From contig CAJNDS010000150.1 in NCBI GenBank assembly GCA_905221605.1, positions 62,001-126,000 of the forward strand: a DNA stretch of 64,000 bases, in the 5' to 3' direction. The translations under genes were made by a program, and so were the position numbers. Below the pieces are notes generated by a model. It was not told the DNA's origin. It worked only from the letters and a program-made list of their open reading frames with translations, and ran no database searches. Source of the stretch: Symbiodinium natans. Taxonomy: Eukaryota; Sar; Dinophyceae; Suessiales; Symbiodiniaceae. How positions within the stretch are numbered: position 1 is the stretch's first letter; each line of letters starts with the position of its first letter. This document shows, one piece after another, positions 37,001 through 52,091 of the stretch.

Positions 37001-40000
37001 GCTTTGCAGACTTGGGAGTTTTAGGGGTTCCTTGAACCCCAGGCCTGAAAACCTCAACCCTAAACCCCTAAACCCCAACTTTCATGCAAGCGGCCACTTT
37101 CTTCCGGAGGCCATGCGGCGCCGAAACCAGACGCGCAAAGCCATTGAGCTGTCGTTCGAGGCTGTGGGGGAGAATACTCGGACTCATAATCAGGGCCCCC
37201 TTTGTAGTACAAGGTTTTCTCCTTAACAAGCCTCGACCCCTCAATTCGCTGTGTAGTGATCCCCGGCCCTCTGGATGAAGAAGCACCAGAGACCCCTAAA
37301 GCCCCCTCGAAGACGCAGAGCTGCTAGCCTTTGGGAAGACCCCAGACCTCCACCAAGCCAAAGTTTCGACATTCCTAATTTCAAAAGGTTTGTTTGAAAA
37401 GCCTTAAAGGAACCATCAACCCAAACCCCCAAACCCTACCCTAAACCCCTAAAGCCTAAACCCCCCAAGCCTCCCGAAAAGCCCCCAAACCCTCTTTGCC
37501 TGCAGGCCATGCCAAAAGTCCACCCCCCAGCTCTGTCTCTCGTGGTGTGTCCTGCTGTCCAGGGTTAGGGCCTCAACTTGAGGGTTTTTAGGGTTCAGGT
37601 TTTATGGGCTTTTCGGGCAGCTTTATAGGGTTTGGGACTAGTAAAGGTTTGAGGTTTCAGGGTCTTAGGGTCTAGGGTTTCGAGCTTTGCGGGCATGAGA
37701 GGTTTTGCAGGATTTTAAGGTTTTTAGGGCTGGAGCGGTTTGAGGGGATTTTGAGGTTTTATAGGGCTTGGGTTTTGGGCTGCAGGGCTTGCAGTCTTTA
37801 TAGGGCTAGGAGCTTAGGGTTTCAGCCTTCACAGGTTTCTTTACCATAAACCCCTAAACCCTTCTTTCCTAAGGGCGTTCTGCACAAAGGCACAAGGATG
37901 CAACCTTACACATGCAACCTTACACCCCAAAACTCCAAACCCTAAACCCTGTGCTTGAAGGGGGGGACTTGTTGTTTAGGGGATGTCTTTTTGTCAGATG
38001 TACGGAGATTTTCTGAAGGTTTATCGCTTAGAGTTTCTAGTTTCGGGGTTTAAGTGGGTGTAAGTGGGGGTAGATGCCCCCACAAGTAAGTCAGCAAGTT
38101 ACATCTTTGTCCAGTAGCGCCAACCTGTCAACCTTGCAAGCAGGGTTTGCCCCTGCAGGCCCGATTCCGCACTCAACGTCCCCCAAATTTCCGAACGGGG
38201 ATAGAAGGTGCCGATTTTCTCAATTTCCGATGAAGAACGACTAAGTCAAGCGCCTATAAGCGCATACTTGAAGTTTCATGGGTAGTTGTAAGTAGGGTTA
38301 AAAGTTATACGTCGTACCTTCGGACGCATTGTTCACGCGCAGACTCAAGCTCTGTTGGGCATGTCCTGCGTAGTTACGGAGCGCTTAACTTCAGGAAAGG
38401 CTGTTGCCCACAACTCCGCCGCGCGTGTGACCACCCGTCCGAGCGTTGTTACTTAGCAGGGTACCTATACTTATGACCTATACTTATGACCTATACTTAT
38501 GACCTATACTTATGACCTATACTTATGACCTATACTTATGACCTATACTTATGACCTTCCTGAGGGCGCATAGAACCCATGTCATAACGACACATGAACC
38601 TCCAAGTGCCCTCTGAGCCCCAGGTCTGGTGCCTCCCAAAGCTCGCCGGGGAGCGCGCAGCGGGGGGTGCGGGGAGAGCCTTAAGCCTAAAGCTGCAACC
38701 CCTGTCGGGCTTAGGGTTTAGGGTTTCCCTAAACCTTACATGCTCAAGCCCTACCCCGGCCAAGGGCTCGAAGCCCAAAACCCTCCAGCCTAAATCCCAA
38801 CTCCACCAGTCTCCCAAAGGGGGTTTAGGGTTTAGCTAGTTCTTTTTTTCCATATGCCGCCCTTCTTCCATCGGCATGGCTCGGGCTCGTTTTTTTGAAA
38901 GGCGTGGCTCGGGTCCCCTCCTGTCGTCCTCTGCCCTCTAAACCCTAAACCCTGAACCCCAAACCCCAAACCCTGAACCCTAAACCCTTGGTCCCCTGTC
39001 CTCTGGTCCTGTCGCTTTCTGGTTCTCTACTCCACGGTCTCGTGGTGCTCCGGTCCTCTGGCCTCGGGTCCTCCGGTGCCTTGGCACGGCGCAGCGCTGC
39101 AATTCATCCTTGTGTTACGGCAAGCAGCCACTTCCCACTTGTAAGGGTAGGCCCAGCGCACCTAGGCGAAAGCGCGACCCATGGCCAAACTGAGTTCCGT
39201 GCCAAGGCCGGAGCAACCAGATTTTAACTCAAACCCGAGCCACGCCTTCAACAAAAGAGCGAGACACGAAAAACCCTCGGGCTTAGGTTTTTCCCCAAAA
39301 AGGGGTGTTCTCTAGAATCTTCCCAAAACCCAAGCGTCGAACCTTAAAACCTAAGGTTTAGGGTTTCGGGTATAGGCTGGATCCCGTGATTGAGACGCTT
39401 GAAGCAGCCGAAGGACGTCGCTCCCGAGGACTACCGGCAGGCAGAGAAGGACGAGTGCAGGGTTTCGGGGCTGCAGGGTTTAGGCGTTTGGTTCATGGGC
39501 TTTGAGAACTTGCCCTGGAGACTAACTTCTTGAAAGTTCTTGGGTCCTTGATAAGTTGTGTTGCATGTGCTTAAGCCGGGTTCCAAGTTAGAAGTCCCAT
39601 GAAAATTTCAACTAGGGTCTCAGCTCCCTGCTTCGATGGCGTTTGCTTGCGATCGGGGCTTCACAACTCGAAGCCCTGAACGCCCAAGTCCCTGAACCCC
39701 TAGACCCGAAGCCGTAAACCCTAAACCCATCAAAACCCTACGTAAACCCCTAAACCCCTAAACCCTGAACCCTACGATCGCTTGAGCTCTCACTCTCGGG
39801 TTCCTTAGCTGCACGGTGTCTACTTCTCATTGCCCAATTGTCACTTACCCCCCCCGGCCCCCCACACTCCTTAACGCCCTAAACCAACCCCTGAACCCTA
39901 AACCCTTAAACCCCCAACCCCCAAACCCTAAACCCTAACGCTTTAACCTTTGAACCTCGACGGCCCCCAACTTCCAGGAGGGCTTTGCTGAGAAGGTGGA

Positions 40001-43000
40001 CGAGATCCGCCTGGGGCCTGGTACTGCGGCTAAAAGGCATAAACCCTCTCAGCCCTTCATAAACCCCCAAAAGTCCTAAACCCTTTAGAGACCCTGCCCC
40101 CCGAAGCCCTAAGTGTAGGGCCCCTAAACCCTAAACCCTGAACCCTAAACCCTTAAACCTAAATCCTGTGTACGGCATGTTCTTAGGCACCTTGCGAGCC
40201 CCAGAGCCTTGCTGGCACCCTGAGACTCTGGTGTCCCGGGCCTAGACATCTAGAGATCTTGCCGGGGATGGGGGTTTGGGCTCTAGGCTTGGGCTTTAAC
40301 GGCTTAGTGTTTAAGGGATCAGTCATTTCATAGGGCGTAGGGTTCTTACGGTTTAGTGTCTATTTTAGTTCATTTTATTTGTCGGGTTTTCAAGGTTTAG
40401 GATGTTTTGGCTGCGCAGCATGAGCCAGGTAACACCCTCGCGCAGCAGCTTTCCGATTCTCGACTGCACCCTGCCTCTTGAAACGCCCGAGCCTAATGCG
40501 GCTAAATTAGGGCCCTTTCTGGGTCCTATATATAGTACGGCACCCATAAAAGAAGGATCCCCGAAACGAGATCTTAATTTCGAAAGCTACCCATAAAAAC
40601 ACACACACACACACACCTTAATCCGGAATAAGGACTCCAATATGGTTTCAAGCTTTGTTCTATAACTAAGGAATTTTTGGGCTGAATGAAGCCTTAGGCC
40701 CAGACCTGCACGCAGTTTAGGGTTCCGAGTCCCCTAAACCGTAAACCTACACCCTTAAAAATTTGAGGTTCTTTCCGAAATTCGGGTTACCAAACTTGCA
40801 GGGCTGATAGGGCTGGTCGGGTTTCCAGGGTTTACAGGGTCTCCCTTGTTAGGGGTTGTGAGGCTTAACCTGAAACCCTTAGCACACCAACCCCTCGACC
40901 CTAACCCTACAAACGCCTTAGGCCGTATAAACCCTATGCACTGATCATGCCCACAGCCCAGAACTCGTGAGAACTCACAAGACCCATAACATACAAGCGT
41001 TACAAAGTCTGCTAAACCTCTAAACTCTTAAACCCTATAAACCACAAATCCGAACCCGTAAGGCCCAATAAGCCCCATGAGCCCTCCAAAAGCCCATCCC
41101 CATACGCCCTGTGTAAGGCACGTAAACTCTATTCATGTCTCAAAGCAAAGAACCCTGTAGTCTGAGCCTTGAGCCTTGTAAATTGTTATCTTCAGCGCTC
41201 GTGAACCACATGCACAAAGCCCTTGTAGCCACATTCCCCTTGCAAGCCTTCTAGAACCCTAAGGCTAAACATGCCGGACCCTAAACACTAGACCCTGAAC
41301 CCTAAAGCCCGAACCCGAAACACGTTCCTAAACCCTAAGCCCTACACTGTAAACCCTCAGCCCTACACTGTAAACCCTAAACCCTAAACCCTAAACCCCA
41401 AACTCCAAAATCCGCTCATCCTAGGAGCCCAAGCTGCTGGACGGCAAGCCGCCCGGGCCCCCCAGCGTGACCTCCGCTTCGAGACAGGTTATTTCGGAGT
41501 CTGTTTTTCCTGGTTTGAGGTTCGTGTCAGGGATTTAGGGGCTTTCCTATTGTGGTCTCAATTCATGCTATTCTTTTGGATTGAGGTTGATGCTTTGACA
41601 CATATGGACTTTGGAGTCATCTTGGTCTCAAGTTGGGTTCCTGGTCTTTTCCAGATCTTAGATATAGCAGACATGTGTTTTCTTGGATTGAGTCTTTTTT
41701 CTTTGGGACTTGGGGTTTAGGGTTTAGGGTTTAGGGTTTAGGGCCTCTTCATCTTAATCTCAAGGAGACTCAAGCTCAGACTCTTGGCTTCCAGGCGGCT
41801 TGGGAGAGGCCTTGTAAGTGGCCCCGCGGCGGGCTTTACAAAGACCCAACGCTCCCTTACGAGTCAGAGCCTCAACCCTGGTCCTTCCCATTTATTAGGA
41901 TGACAGAGCTTAGAGGGTTTGAAGGGCTTACAGGGTTGGTGGGGCTTAGGGTTTGCAGGGCAGGGTACTGAACTCGCGTCGCAGGTACTTTCAGTCCCCC
42001 TGAGCCGCTTAGCTTCAACCCTGAACCGCAAGCCCTAAACCCTCAACCGAAGTCTTGCAAGCCAGAGGCTGACGGGTGGTGTCATCGCCACCCTGATGCC
42101 CGAGCTGGCGGAGGCCATGAGGAGCCCTGGGGTCTGGGGGCCATGTCAGGTTTGGGAAGGTGAGTTCTGCCATTTACGTTGTGTATTTTCGTGATCAGAA
42201 TTTTCTGCAACAGTGAGTGACCCACCATCAGATCCTTGAAGCCCCTGAACTAACCCTAAGCCCGAACCCTAAACCCAAAACCCAAACCCACCCCCCACCC
42301 CGAACCCCCCTGCCAGGAGCGATGAGCCGGCGCTGAATCCCCCGAACTTGGTGGCCCGTGTGGCAGCCATGGAGGCTCTGGGCTTCGGGTCTGGGGGCGC
42401 TTGGGGCTGAGGTTGTTAGGGTTTGATGGTTTGATGTCTCAGAAAAGGTACATGGTCCCTTACAGGGTAGACAAGGGGTAAAAAATGGGGTCCCCAATTA
42501 AGGGCCCATGTTTAAGGGACCATGTAACTGCCCTAATTTCAATCACAGTATGTCCATCCCCGTCATTGTGGGAGCTGCCATCGTTGGCTGCATAACCCCC
42601 CCCCCCCAGTCCGGTTCGAATTCCAAAGCCAGACTTACATCTGGTCCGCACGGCACGCGAAATTTAAATCGTTGCGTGTCTCAGCTGTTGTCTTCGTATC
42701 TACTGTATGCATGTGTCCAATGTCTTTGCCAACATTTGATTCGCATATTGTTGGTATGCTATTTATTTCCGTTCACCCAGAGCCCTAAGCCCGAAACTGG
42801 GTGCGCGGGTTTGGTACGTACCAACACACCGTGCCAAAACCCGGAAAACCTCGAGCCCGGTCGCGCCCAAGCGGCTCAGCGCAAGAGTTTCGGGTTCAGG
42901 GCGGGGCTTGCATCTTCAAGACTTTTGGAGGGCTTTAGGGTTTAGGGATTTGGGGTTTTGGGGTTTGGGGTCTAGGGATTTGGGGTTCAGGTTTTACGGT

Positions 43001-46000
43001 TTCGGTCTTGGTCGCGCATTTGCAGGTGCAGCGCGCAGTGGACGACCTCCTGCAGAAGGGCAGCGAGGAGTGTCCAGAGCCTTGGGGTGGAACGTCCCCT
43101 AAACCCTAAACCCGAAACCCTAAACCCTACACCCTAAACCCTAAATCCTAAGCCTGGCTTGGGGTTTGGGGATTGGGTTTTTTAGTTCTAGGCCCTGGGT
43201 TCCACTTGAAATTCTGACCCGGCTCGGCAACCCAGACATGCCAGGCTGCACGCACGCACTGTGGCTCTCGCGCCCCAGACAATGCCCCAGACCCAAACGG
43301 CTTAAAGCTCACAACACCTCAGCCCTAGGCCCTCTAAACCCTAAACCCTAAACCCTAAGCCCTAAGCCCTCAACCCTAAACCCTAAACCCTTCAACCCCA
43401 TGCCCTCTCGCGCAAAGCCTCATGTCGGAGAGGAGCCCTGAAGTCCCCCGAAATCACTAAAGCCCTTAAAAGCCCCCAAGAAGCATAAACCCCTAAGCCC
43501 TAATACCCAAAACCCATAGAACCCTAGACCCTAACACTCTAAACCCTAAAACCCGAAAGACCGAGAACCCTCATACCCTAAAACCCTCAACCCTAAATCC
43601 CAGAGCCCAAGAGCCTTCAGAACCGCCGCAGTTTCGGACCCGGGCCTGTGCTCCCCCCCTCCTCGCCGGCAAACGAGATACCGAGATATCAGGCTCCCCT
43701 TGTGTTGAGGGTTTGAGGTTTGAGGGTTTGGGGGTTGGAAGGTTTTAGGGTGTAAGGTTTCAGGTTGAAGGTCTCAGGTTTTTTTTTGTTATAATTTGTG
43801 TGTGTTGTTTTTGGTGGGGGTTGACGCTTAACGCACCGATCTGCCAGGGCTCAGGCTTGTTCGTTGGGGCATCGGTAACAGTAAGGTATCTGATCATGGG
43901 CAGCACATAAATAAAAGTGGGGTTAGAAGTAAGGTAACTCTCATTACAACTGGCTTCTAACCTTATCAGCCTACCCAGAGCTGCCCATGCCTTCAAGCAG
44001 GGTCCAGGTTTGAGGGTTCAGGGGCTTGACCCGAAGGGCCCATTTGGGTAGTTAGAATTGTAAGTACCCCAAGTGATGTTGGAACTCGTCGTTGTCGTAC
44101 TTACAGCCCCTACTTACAAACTTATAACTACCCATGACCCTCCAAGTATCCTAAGTGCGCCACCCCTATCCTTCCACGAGCCCTGTCATCAACATACTAT
44201 AGGGGTCGTAATGAATACTAATAATGTTCCCGTATGGTCCCTTGACTATTATTCCATAATAACCCCCCAAAACCCTGTTTTGATTATCAAGGCAAAGCCC
44301 TGTTTTGATTATTATACTATAATAACCCCCCAAAACCCTGTTTATTAATTATTAAGGCTCCTAATAGTAGGGCTTCCCGGAATTCAGCGGTCCCTTCCTG
44401 GGGCTTCGGTGTTTCGGGTTTCGGGGGGGGATTGGGACTAGACGGTCCGGAGGGTATGGGGTTTTGGGGTTTATTTTCATGTATTTTTCTATTTTTTGTG
44501 GTTCTTTTTTTAGATTTTTGGAGGGTTTTGGGATGACTGAGGGGGCAGGGTTCAGGGTTAAGGGTTTAGCGGCAATTTAGCGTTTAGGTTTAGGGCGTTG
44601 GGCCCACGATGCAAGGGAGCAGAGATGTCCTACCAGCAGATGTCTCAGCAGCAGCACTCGTCGCCCGACTGCAACGCAGATCTTACTACTTATTGATATG
44701 TTTGACTGCTTTTCATTGTTACTGGCTATTTGCTTGAATACATGATTTTTTTAATTGATGCCTATTTGATGCTTATCATTTTTTTCGCGGGGCTTCGTGG
44801 GGGTTCGTGGGATGGAACGATGCCGGATGGGGTTTTAGGGGATCAGGGCGACACAGGCCCCGAAGAGGGCTGTGGGTTTGATGTTAACATTGGGTAGCTA
44901 CTCCTGGGTGCTACGTTCAATTGCTTTAAGGATGGTTGAAGGCCCTAACCCAAACCCTAGAGACCCTAAGCCCTAGTGAAGGCTTCGAGGCTTCAGTCCT
45001 TGGGGCAGTTGGGGGCTTTGCGGGTTCAGGCTCAGAAGCGGTTTAGGGCTTAGGGTTGGGGCTGAAAGGCTGAAAGTTGAAAGGACTACTCCCTCAAGAT
45101 CCCACCCCCCGAATCTGAGCCCACCATCCGCGGGAACACCATCACGCCCATGCCCGAAATCTGCATTCCCGGACATCCTAGGTCTTTGGAGGGAACTGGT
45201 CGTGTCCCTCTTTTGCCTTTATGTAGCCCTAGAGAGCACATGCTGAACATCTGAATGTAGCATGTATGGTTACATCAGACAGCGGATAAAACGAATGCAA
45301 ACCAGTAGCATGTGTAGAACCGGGCAGAACAGAACGATGCCCAAACTGCTAAGCCTGAAAATCCCTGGACAATAAATCCCTAAAGCCTAATCCAAGCACC
45401 TGTTTAATTCCCCCCCCCCCCCGCAATAAGGAAGGCAGGGTTCCGCAATAATTGGACCATGGCCCTGCATTGATTCTCTATTAACAACAATAGGCTGCAG
45501 ATCCCTGAGGTGCTGTAGCTTCGCGTCTCCGCAAGCAAAACAAGAAGCCTGCCGACAGATTTTTGGACCCCCCGAAAACAATTTCTTTAAATGTGGGGGG
45601 GTTTCCCCATACGAAATCCCCCAAATGGAAAGTAGTCTTCCGGCGGGCTTCCGGACAAAACAAATTTCTTTAAATGTGGGGGTATTAATTAAACAGGTGC
45701 TCGGATTACACCCTGAACCCCTCACCCTGGACCCTAAACCCTAAACCCTAAACCCTAAACCCCTAAACCCCTAAACCCCTAAACCCCTAAACCCCTAAAC
45801 CCTTGACCCTAAACCCTAAACCCTGAACCCTACACCCTGGACCCTAAACCTTACACCCTAAACCCTGAACCCGACACCCTAAACCCTACAGCCTCCTCAG
45901 CAGGCGCTACTATGAGGAGCACAAGACCTTGCAGAGTCTGCCCTGTACCTTGGAGATGCGCCTGGGGCGCATGCTATGAGGTTTCAGGGCAAACCCGAAA

Positions 46001-49000
46001 CCCTAAACCCTAAACCCTAAACCCTAAGGACTAAGCCCTAAACCCTAAACCCTAAACCTGTAGGGGTTCAGGGTTTAGGGTTTCAGGGTTGAGGGAACCC
46101 TAACCCTTAAACCGGTGGTTCTGAGACCGGCAACCTACGTTACTATTCACAAATCGGTTGTGCCTGGAACCCAAACCAACGGATACGGTAGCCCGCAGGT
46201 CAGCTTCTGGCTCCAAGCGGAGTCTAAAGTGACATCTAGTTTCCCTGTGCCGCGCTCCATTCTCATGCTGCCTGACTACAGCGATAGTCCGGTTCTTGCC
46301 GGCGTGGTTGCGCAGGGGCTCCTTCCTTCGAAGAGGGATTGTTACCTGCTGGCGCAGACAGTGCTGAGGGGATTTGCCAGCTGGTTTTGCTCTCCTCCTG
46401 CGTGGACAGTGGGAGAGGCCAGTGCGACCCTTCGAAAACGTTACATTGACATCCAGGAGAGTTATGACGGCGTTGCCGTCATCCATCGTGGATGCATCCA
46501 GGACTACTTTGCAGAGGGAGGGCACCTCGGTCGTGGTGCATTTGGGACCGTGTGCAGGGTGGAGCCCACTGGACATGGACTGAGCCAGTTCAAGCCACTG
46601 AGCCCTGGCATAGCATACGCTATGAAGAAGGTCAAACTCCCCAACCGGGATCCAGAGTTGGAGTCCCTGTCCAAGAGCTTCGTAAACGTCCCGATGAGCC
46701 GCATGCTCGAGTTCCTTCAAGCCCTCGGAGAGGAGAGGGCCACGCGAGAGCACGTCACTCGAAATCTACTGAGGGTCTTGGACATGCCGCAAAGCATGTA
46801 CATTGTCATGAACCTTCTGGAGGGGCCAACACTGCAAGGTTGGATGACCTCGATGGAGACCGCAGTTCCCGAGCGCACCTGCGCAGACTTGGCGCAGCAG
46901 ATGCTCTCGGCAGTGCACTACTTGCATCGTGTGGCTGGAGCCGTACATCGTGACGTTAAACCGGACAACTTTGGCTTTGTTCGTGCAGTCCGAAATATTG
47001 ACCAGCCAGGGAACATACAGCTCTTCGACATGGGCTTGGCTTGGGTGCTGCCCGAAAAGATCCAAGAGTCCAGCGCAACGGACCTCCATGATGTTGCTCC
47101 TGGGGGCACACTACGTTGGCTCTCCCCTGAAGCCTGGTGCGGACTCTGCGGTGCCTGCTCGGACGTTTGGGGGGTGGGATTGATTGTGCACACACTCCTC
47201 GTCGGAGACATGCCGTTTGGACTCCGCAAGCTTGAGGAGGAGGTGCAGGTCCGCAATGCTGTTTTCAAGAGCAAGTTGAACCTGAGCACCTCGATCTGGC
47301 GCCGTGTCTCCGAGCAGGCGCGCAAGTTCGTAGACCAACTCTTGGCCAAGGATGTCGCGGCTCGGGCCACCACGACTGCAGCACTGAGGCACAGCTTCAT
47401 CCGAGAGGAGACCGTGCCTCCGCCATGGAGTTCGAGGACACGTGCACCGAGAACGTGCCGAGATGGATGTATTGGCATGTAGTATAGATCGTGTGCTGAA
47501 AGTAGTATGAGAACGTAGCATGGGAACAGCAGCCGAAAGCTGAACCTACTAGAGTTCGAGCATCCCCGCAAGCATGATGTGCTAGTAGCTGTGATGCTGA
47601 TGGGGTCGTATAGTCCTGACCTGAACAAAAAGCTGCTGCTTCCTGGATACAGGCTTGGGCGCTACATTGCCAGCCTTATACCCAGTGCATGTTGTATCTT
47701 TTTCAATTCAATCTGCCCAGGGCAATTGCCCGACGATTGGCAGCTGCCGTCGAGAGCCTTCGCAGGAGCAAACCATACCGTTGGCTGGTTCAAAATTAGG
47801 CAGGTCAGGTGACGTGTGGATCTTTTGGGCTCATTGAAGGTATGGTTTGCGGTTCTTCTCCCTGATGCATGCTATGCATCCTTTGAGACAGGGAGACCAA
47901 AGGCCATAGGAGGTCGAAAGGAACTCGGATGATGAGCCACGGAAACACGCTACTTGGCAGCGTCCGCAAAGTTTCCTCGACCGGCCATCCTTGCACAATC
48001 CTAAACAGTGCCGTTGCATTGTTGCGTAATCCTGGAACTGTGCAGCTGGAGACGGCGCCTCGGAGAACGACGCGCGAAGAAAAAAGGGCCGAGAGCAGTT
48101 CGAGCGAGTCGAAGTCCCGAACGAGCCAACTGGGTCCCGATCTATCTAGAACGATCGGGCTTCGCTTGGGATTAGGTTACGGGGTGGTAGGGATGGCTCT
48201 GGGGCTTGGGGTATAAACGGTGTTCGGGTTGTTCTGGGGGTTTTCGGGTCCTAAATAGGGTCTGAGGCATACGTTCGAGTTTTGCGGTTTGGAGATTTGG
48301 GATGTTTGATCGCAAGGATTGCTTTGGAGCTTTGCAGTTCAGGAAAACCCTTAACCCAAAACCCCAGACCCCAAACCCTAAACCCTAAACCCCAAACCCT
48401 AAGCCCACCAGGTTGGAGAACACGTTCGGCATGATCCAGTCTGAGTCGATGGACCGCTTTCTTCCGTGCCCTGTTGCGGGGCCGAGGTTTCAGGGATCTT
48501 CCGAACAAGCGCTCTGAACCCCGTAGCCGCCCCCCCCCCCCCCCCCCCAAACCCTGAAACCCTAAGCCCTGAACCCCGACCTGGGACACTGTCTACCCTT
48601 TTCAAAAGAGAGCTGCTACGAAGCTGCAGTCAAGCTTTTTTGTTTCTAGTAGGCAATTAGGGACTTGGGTGCCATGCTCTCGAGTTTCCCCCACAAAGAT
48701 TCCCCCACGAAGAGCTTAGTTGTTGAAAGGTGGTGGCGGTGGTTACTATGCTGTCGGTAAGTCGTGTTGCAGGTGCGGTCTGAACGTTAAGACCAGGGAC
48801 CCAAACCCTCAGCTTTGGCAGGACTTGCAGAACGACCCACGCTTTTTTCAGGGCAACATCCTGAACAAGAGGCGCGGAAAAGCCCTGACTCTAACCCTAA
48901 ACCCTCTCAGGCGGGGTAGCCCAGCTGGGCCTTGCGCCAGCTTCACCTGATGCTTGAACCCCTAGCCCTAAATCTCCAGGAGCCCAAATGTTAAGGCAGA

Positions 49001-52000
49001 CCTTTCAGCCCAACTCTGAACCGCCCGCAAACCCTCAAAGCGTTCCAGTTCCACCGCTAAACCCTTGAACCCGAGACCTTAAACCCCAGAGCCCGAAACC
49101 CGAAACCCTAAACCCTAAACCCCTCATCCGCAGGCTCTCCGCCTTCGCCCAGCTCAGCGTGGTGTCCGGTCTTATGGCGAACCGGGCTCGTTGCCTGTGA
49201 CTTTCGGTCGTCTGAAGGTTGCGGTTCCTGGGGCCGTCAGGGTTTTCGGGCCTCAGGTTTTTCGTTAGGGTTAAGGGTGCGGGGCTTAGTCGCGCCTTCA
49301 ACTTCAGAATCCCAAGACCCCTAACATCTCAGGGAACCTATAGAAACCCCGTAGAACCCGAACACCCTTTCGAACCCGAAGGAGCCCTTTTCCGAAGACT
49401 AAAACCCTAATACGCCCCAAGTCCAGAGCCCAAGACCCTAACTGCGGCCCTCAGCTCCCTTTGGACGACGACAGGTGGGTGCCTGCAGCCACGTCATCTC
49501 CATGAAGACGCTCTCTAAAATTGTGGTTTAGGCTTTAGGGTTTCGGGTTTCGGGTCTTCTTTTTTTGGGTGCCCCCCAGGCAAAGCTGCGTACTAGAATC
49601 GGAACCCTTTTCAGGAGGGATCCTAATTTTAAGGGACTGCCCGCAGAGGCAGAGTTTCGAGGTAGAGGTTTTGTGGCACGCAGACTGAGGTAAAGGGGTT
49701 CTAGGTTGGGACAGAAGGGGTGAAAGGTTCTCGTTTCTGCAGCTTCAAGCCTCCAGCCCTGGCTTCTTCGTTCGATGGGTTTAGCAGCGCATGCTCCAGC
49801 ATAGAAGCTCCGAAGCCCTTGAGAGCGTGAAGATTCTGAGGAAAGACTTCAATTTCGTCAGCGTGGAAGGCTGGCTGTTCGGAGTTGAGGGTTGAGTTTC
49901 AGGTGGCTCCGGTCTTCGCGTTCTTCACTCTGGGGGTATGGCTTCTGAGTTTGGGCAACGTGACGTCGTCGGGAGCTGAGTGCTGGGGATGGCGCTGCTT
50001 TCAAAGAGCACATCCTAAGCTCCAGAAGGATCCCTCAGCTGGCAGGACAGGCCTTGAGAGGGTTTAGAAGTCTTCGCTTTCAAACGCACGATCTAAACAG
50101 ACCCTGTTATTTCTTAGCCGAGGGTCTAGGGTATGGGGCAAGACGCTTGAAGAAAACGAGCTCTCAGCCCACACGAACTAGACAGCGGCCTGTTTGGTTA
50201 ATTAATTACCAAGTCCCTTAGGCCTGACAGACTCAGACCTCAGACCCCAAAGGCTAAGCGCCGTAGCCCTAAATCCCAATTCGGGGATGCCCAAAACCCT
50301 TAAACCTTAAATCCTAAACCGCAAACCCTAAACCCTAAGCCCTAAGCCCAAACCCCTCTCCCCCCTCCCCGCTTCCCCCCCTAACTCTCCGGAGCCCTGA
50401 AGGCTGGCTGCGCGTGATCAGCTTCTTGATGATGCAGCTCGGTCTCGTAACGGAGTAGGGGGTTCTAAGTGTCCTAGAGAAGGTCATGACTAGAGTTATC
50501 CTACTTCTAGTAGCCCTCCGGATGACTACCCATGAGCCTTTCACGTAGGGGCTTCGCATAACTTTTGGCTACTAGGCCCTTGAGAGGTTTTTGAAAGCCA
50601 CGCCCCAAAACCCACACCCCAAGGCCTCCAGCGAGGTTTTGATGCCCAAACCTCCCCCAAAGCCCCGAACCCCTAAACCCTAGCCCGGATAAGCCCTTGG
50701 GAGTTTTTGAAACCCCAGCCTCAGCCCCAACCCTACACCTAAAGCCCTGAACCCCTAAACCGTAGGCCTTCAAGGCTCAACCCTACACCCTGAAAACCTT
50801 GAACCTTAAAACCCAAAGTCCTATACCCTAAACCTTAGAAAAAGCCCTGACCAAAAATCCTAAAGCCCGAAAACCCAAAAACCCTAACACCCTAACCCTA
50901 AGCCCGAAGCCCGAAGCCCTAAGCCCTAAACCCTAAACCCTGGACCCTAAACCCTAAACCCCACTCTAGAAATCATGTCGCGAGGGTTTACGGTTCATCA
51001 AGAAGCCTCCTCCTTCAGACTCCGGAAGCCGACAATTTCAACCATTTGGGGGGGTTTAGGGTTTAGGGTTTGGGGGTTAGGGTTTAGGGTGTGGGGTTCG
51101 GGGTTGAAGGTTTAGGGTTTGGTAGGGTTTAAGGTTTCGGACTTTGAGGGTGCATAGGTTTGTTTCGGGGTCCAGGCGTTCAGCGCCAGACGATGTAGCT
51201 TCTCAACGACATCATAGCAAGTTCATGCCAGTTTCAATCATGCGCCAGCTCGTTTTCCTTACGCGCTCCCCGTTGGTCAGGGACCCGAATCTAGCCACCC
51301 TAATCCCTGAACCCTAAACCTAAGCCCTTTTAGATCATTCTTGTGTGAAGCTTACGCAAACCCTGAAAACCCTAATCCCTAATCTCCAAACCCTTGACCC
51401 TACGCCCCTCAACCCTAAAACCCACACCCTCTACACGTCCATGAGGAGCGTCGTGCTGATCTTGAACATCATTGCAACCTATGTGGCTTGGCTGGTTCCT
51501 AAACCCTAAGCTCCAAGCCCTGAACCCTGAACCCCAAACCCTAAACCCTGAACGCTCAACCTAAACTCTCGAGGGTGTTTGCCCACCTAGGGCCTGAGAG
51601 TGCCCCAAATGCAAGGTGGGCTTCGGGGCTCGATTGGGTTTGTATAGGGTTGTACAGACGGTCCATAGGCTTCTAGTTGTGGTTTCGAGGGTTCAGTTGA
51701 GGTGTTAGGATTAGGCTTGTAGGGTTGTAGCGTTGTAGGGGATGCGGATCAAGAAAAAAATATTTAGGATCAAGAAAAAATTTATTTAGGATCAAGAAAT
51801 AATTTATTCTGTTCTTCCGACGGAGAGAGGGAAGGGGAGGGAGGGAGGGAGAAAAGGAGGGAGGGAGGGAGAAGGCAGGAAGGAAGGAAGGAAGGAAGCA
51901 AGGAAGCAAGGAAGCAAGGAAGCAAGGAAGCAAGGAAGCAAGGAAGCAAGGAAGCAAGGAAGCAAGGAAGCAAGGAAGGAAGGAAGGAAGAAAGGAAGGA

Positions 52001-52059
52001 AGGAAGGAAAGGAAATGAAAGGTCAGGAAAGGAAACAAAACATAACATCATATGTTATA

Positions 52060-52091
<32 letters not shown>
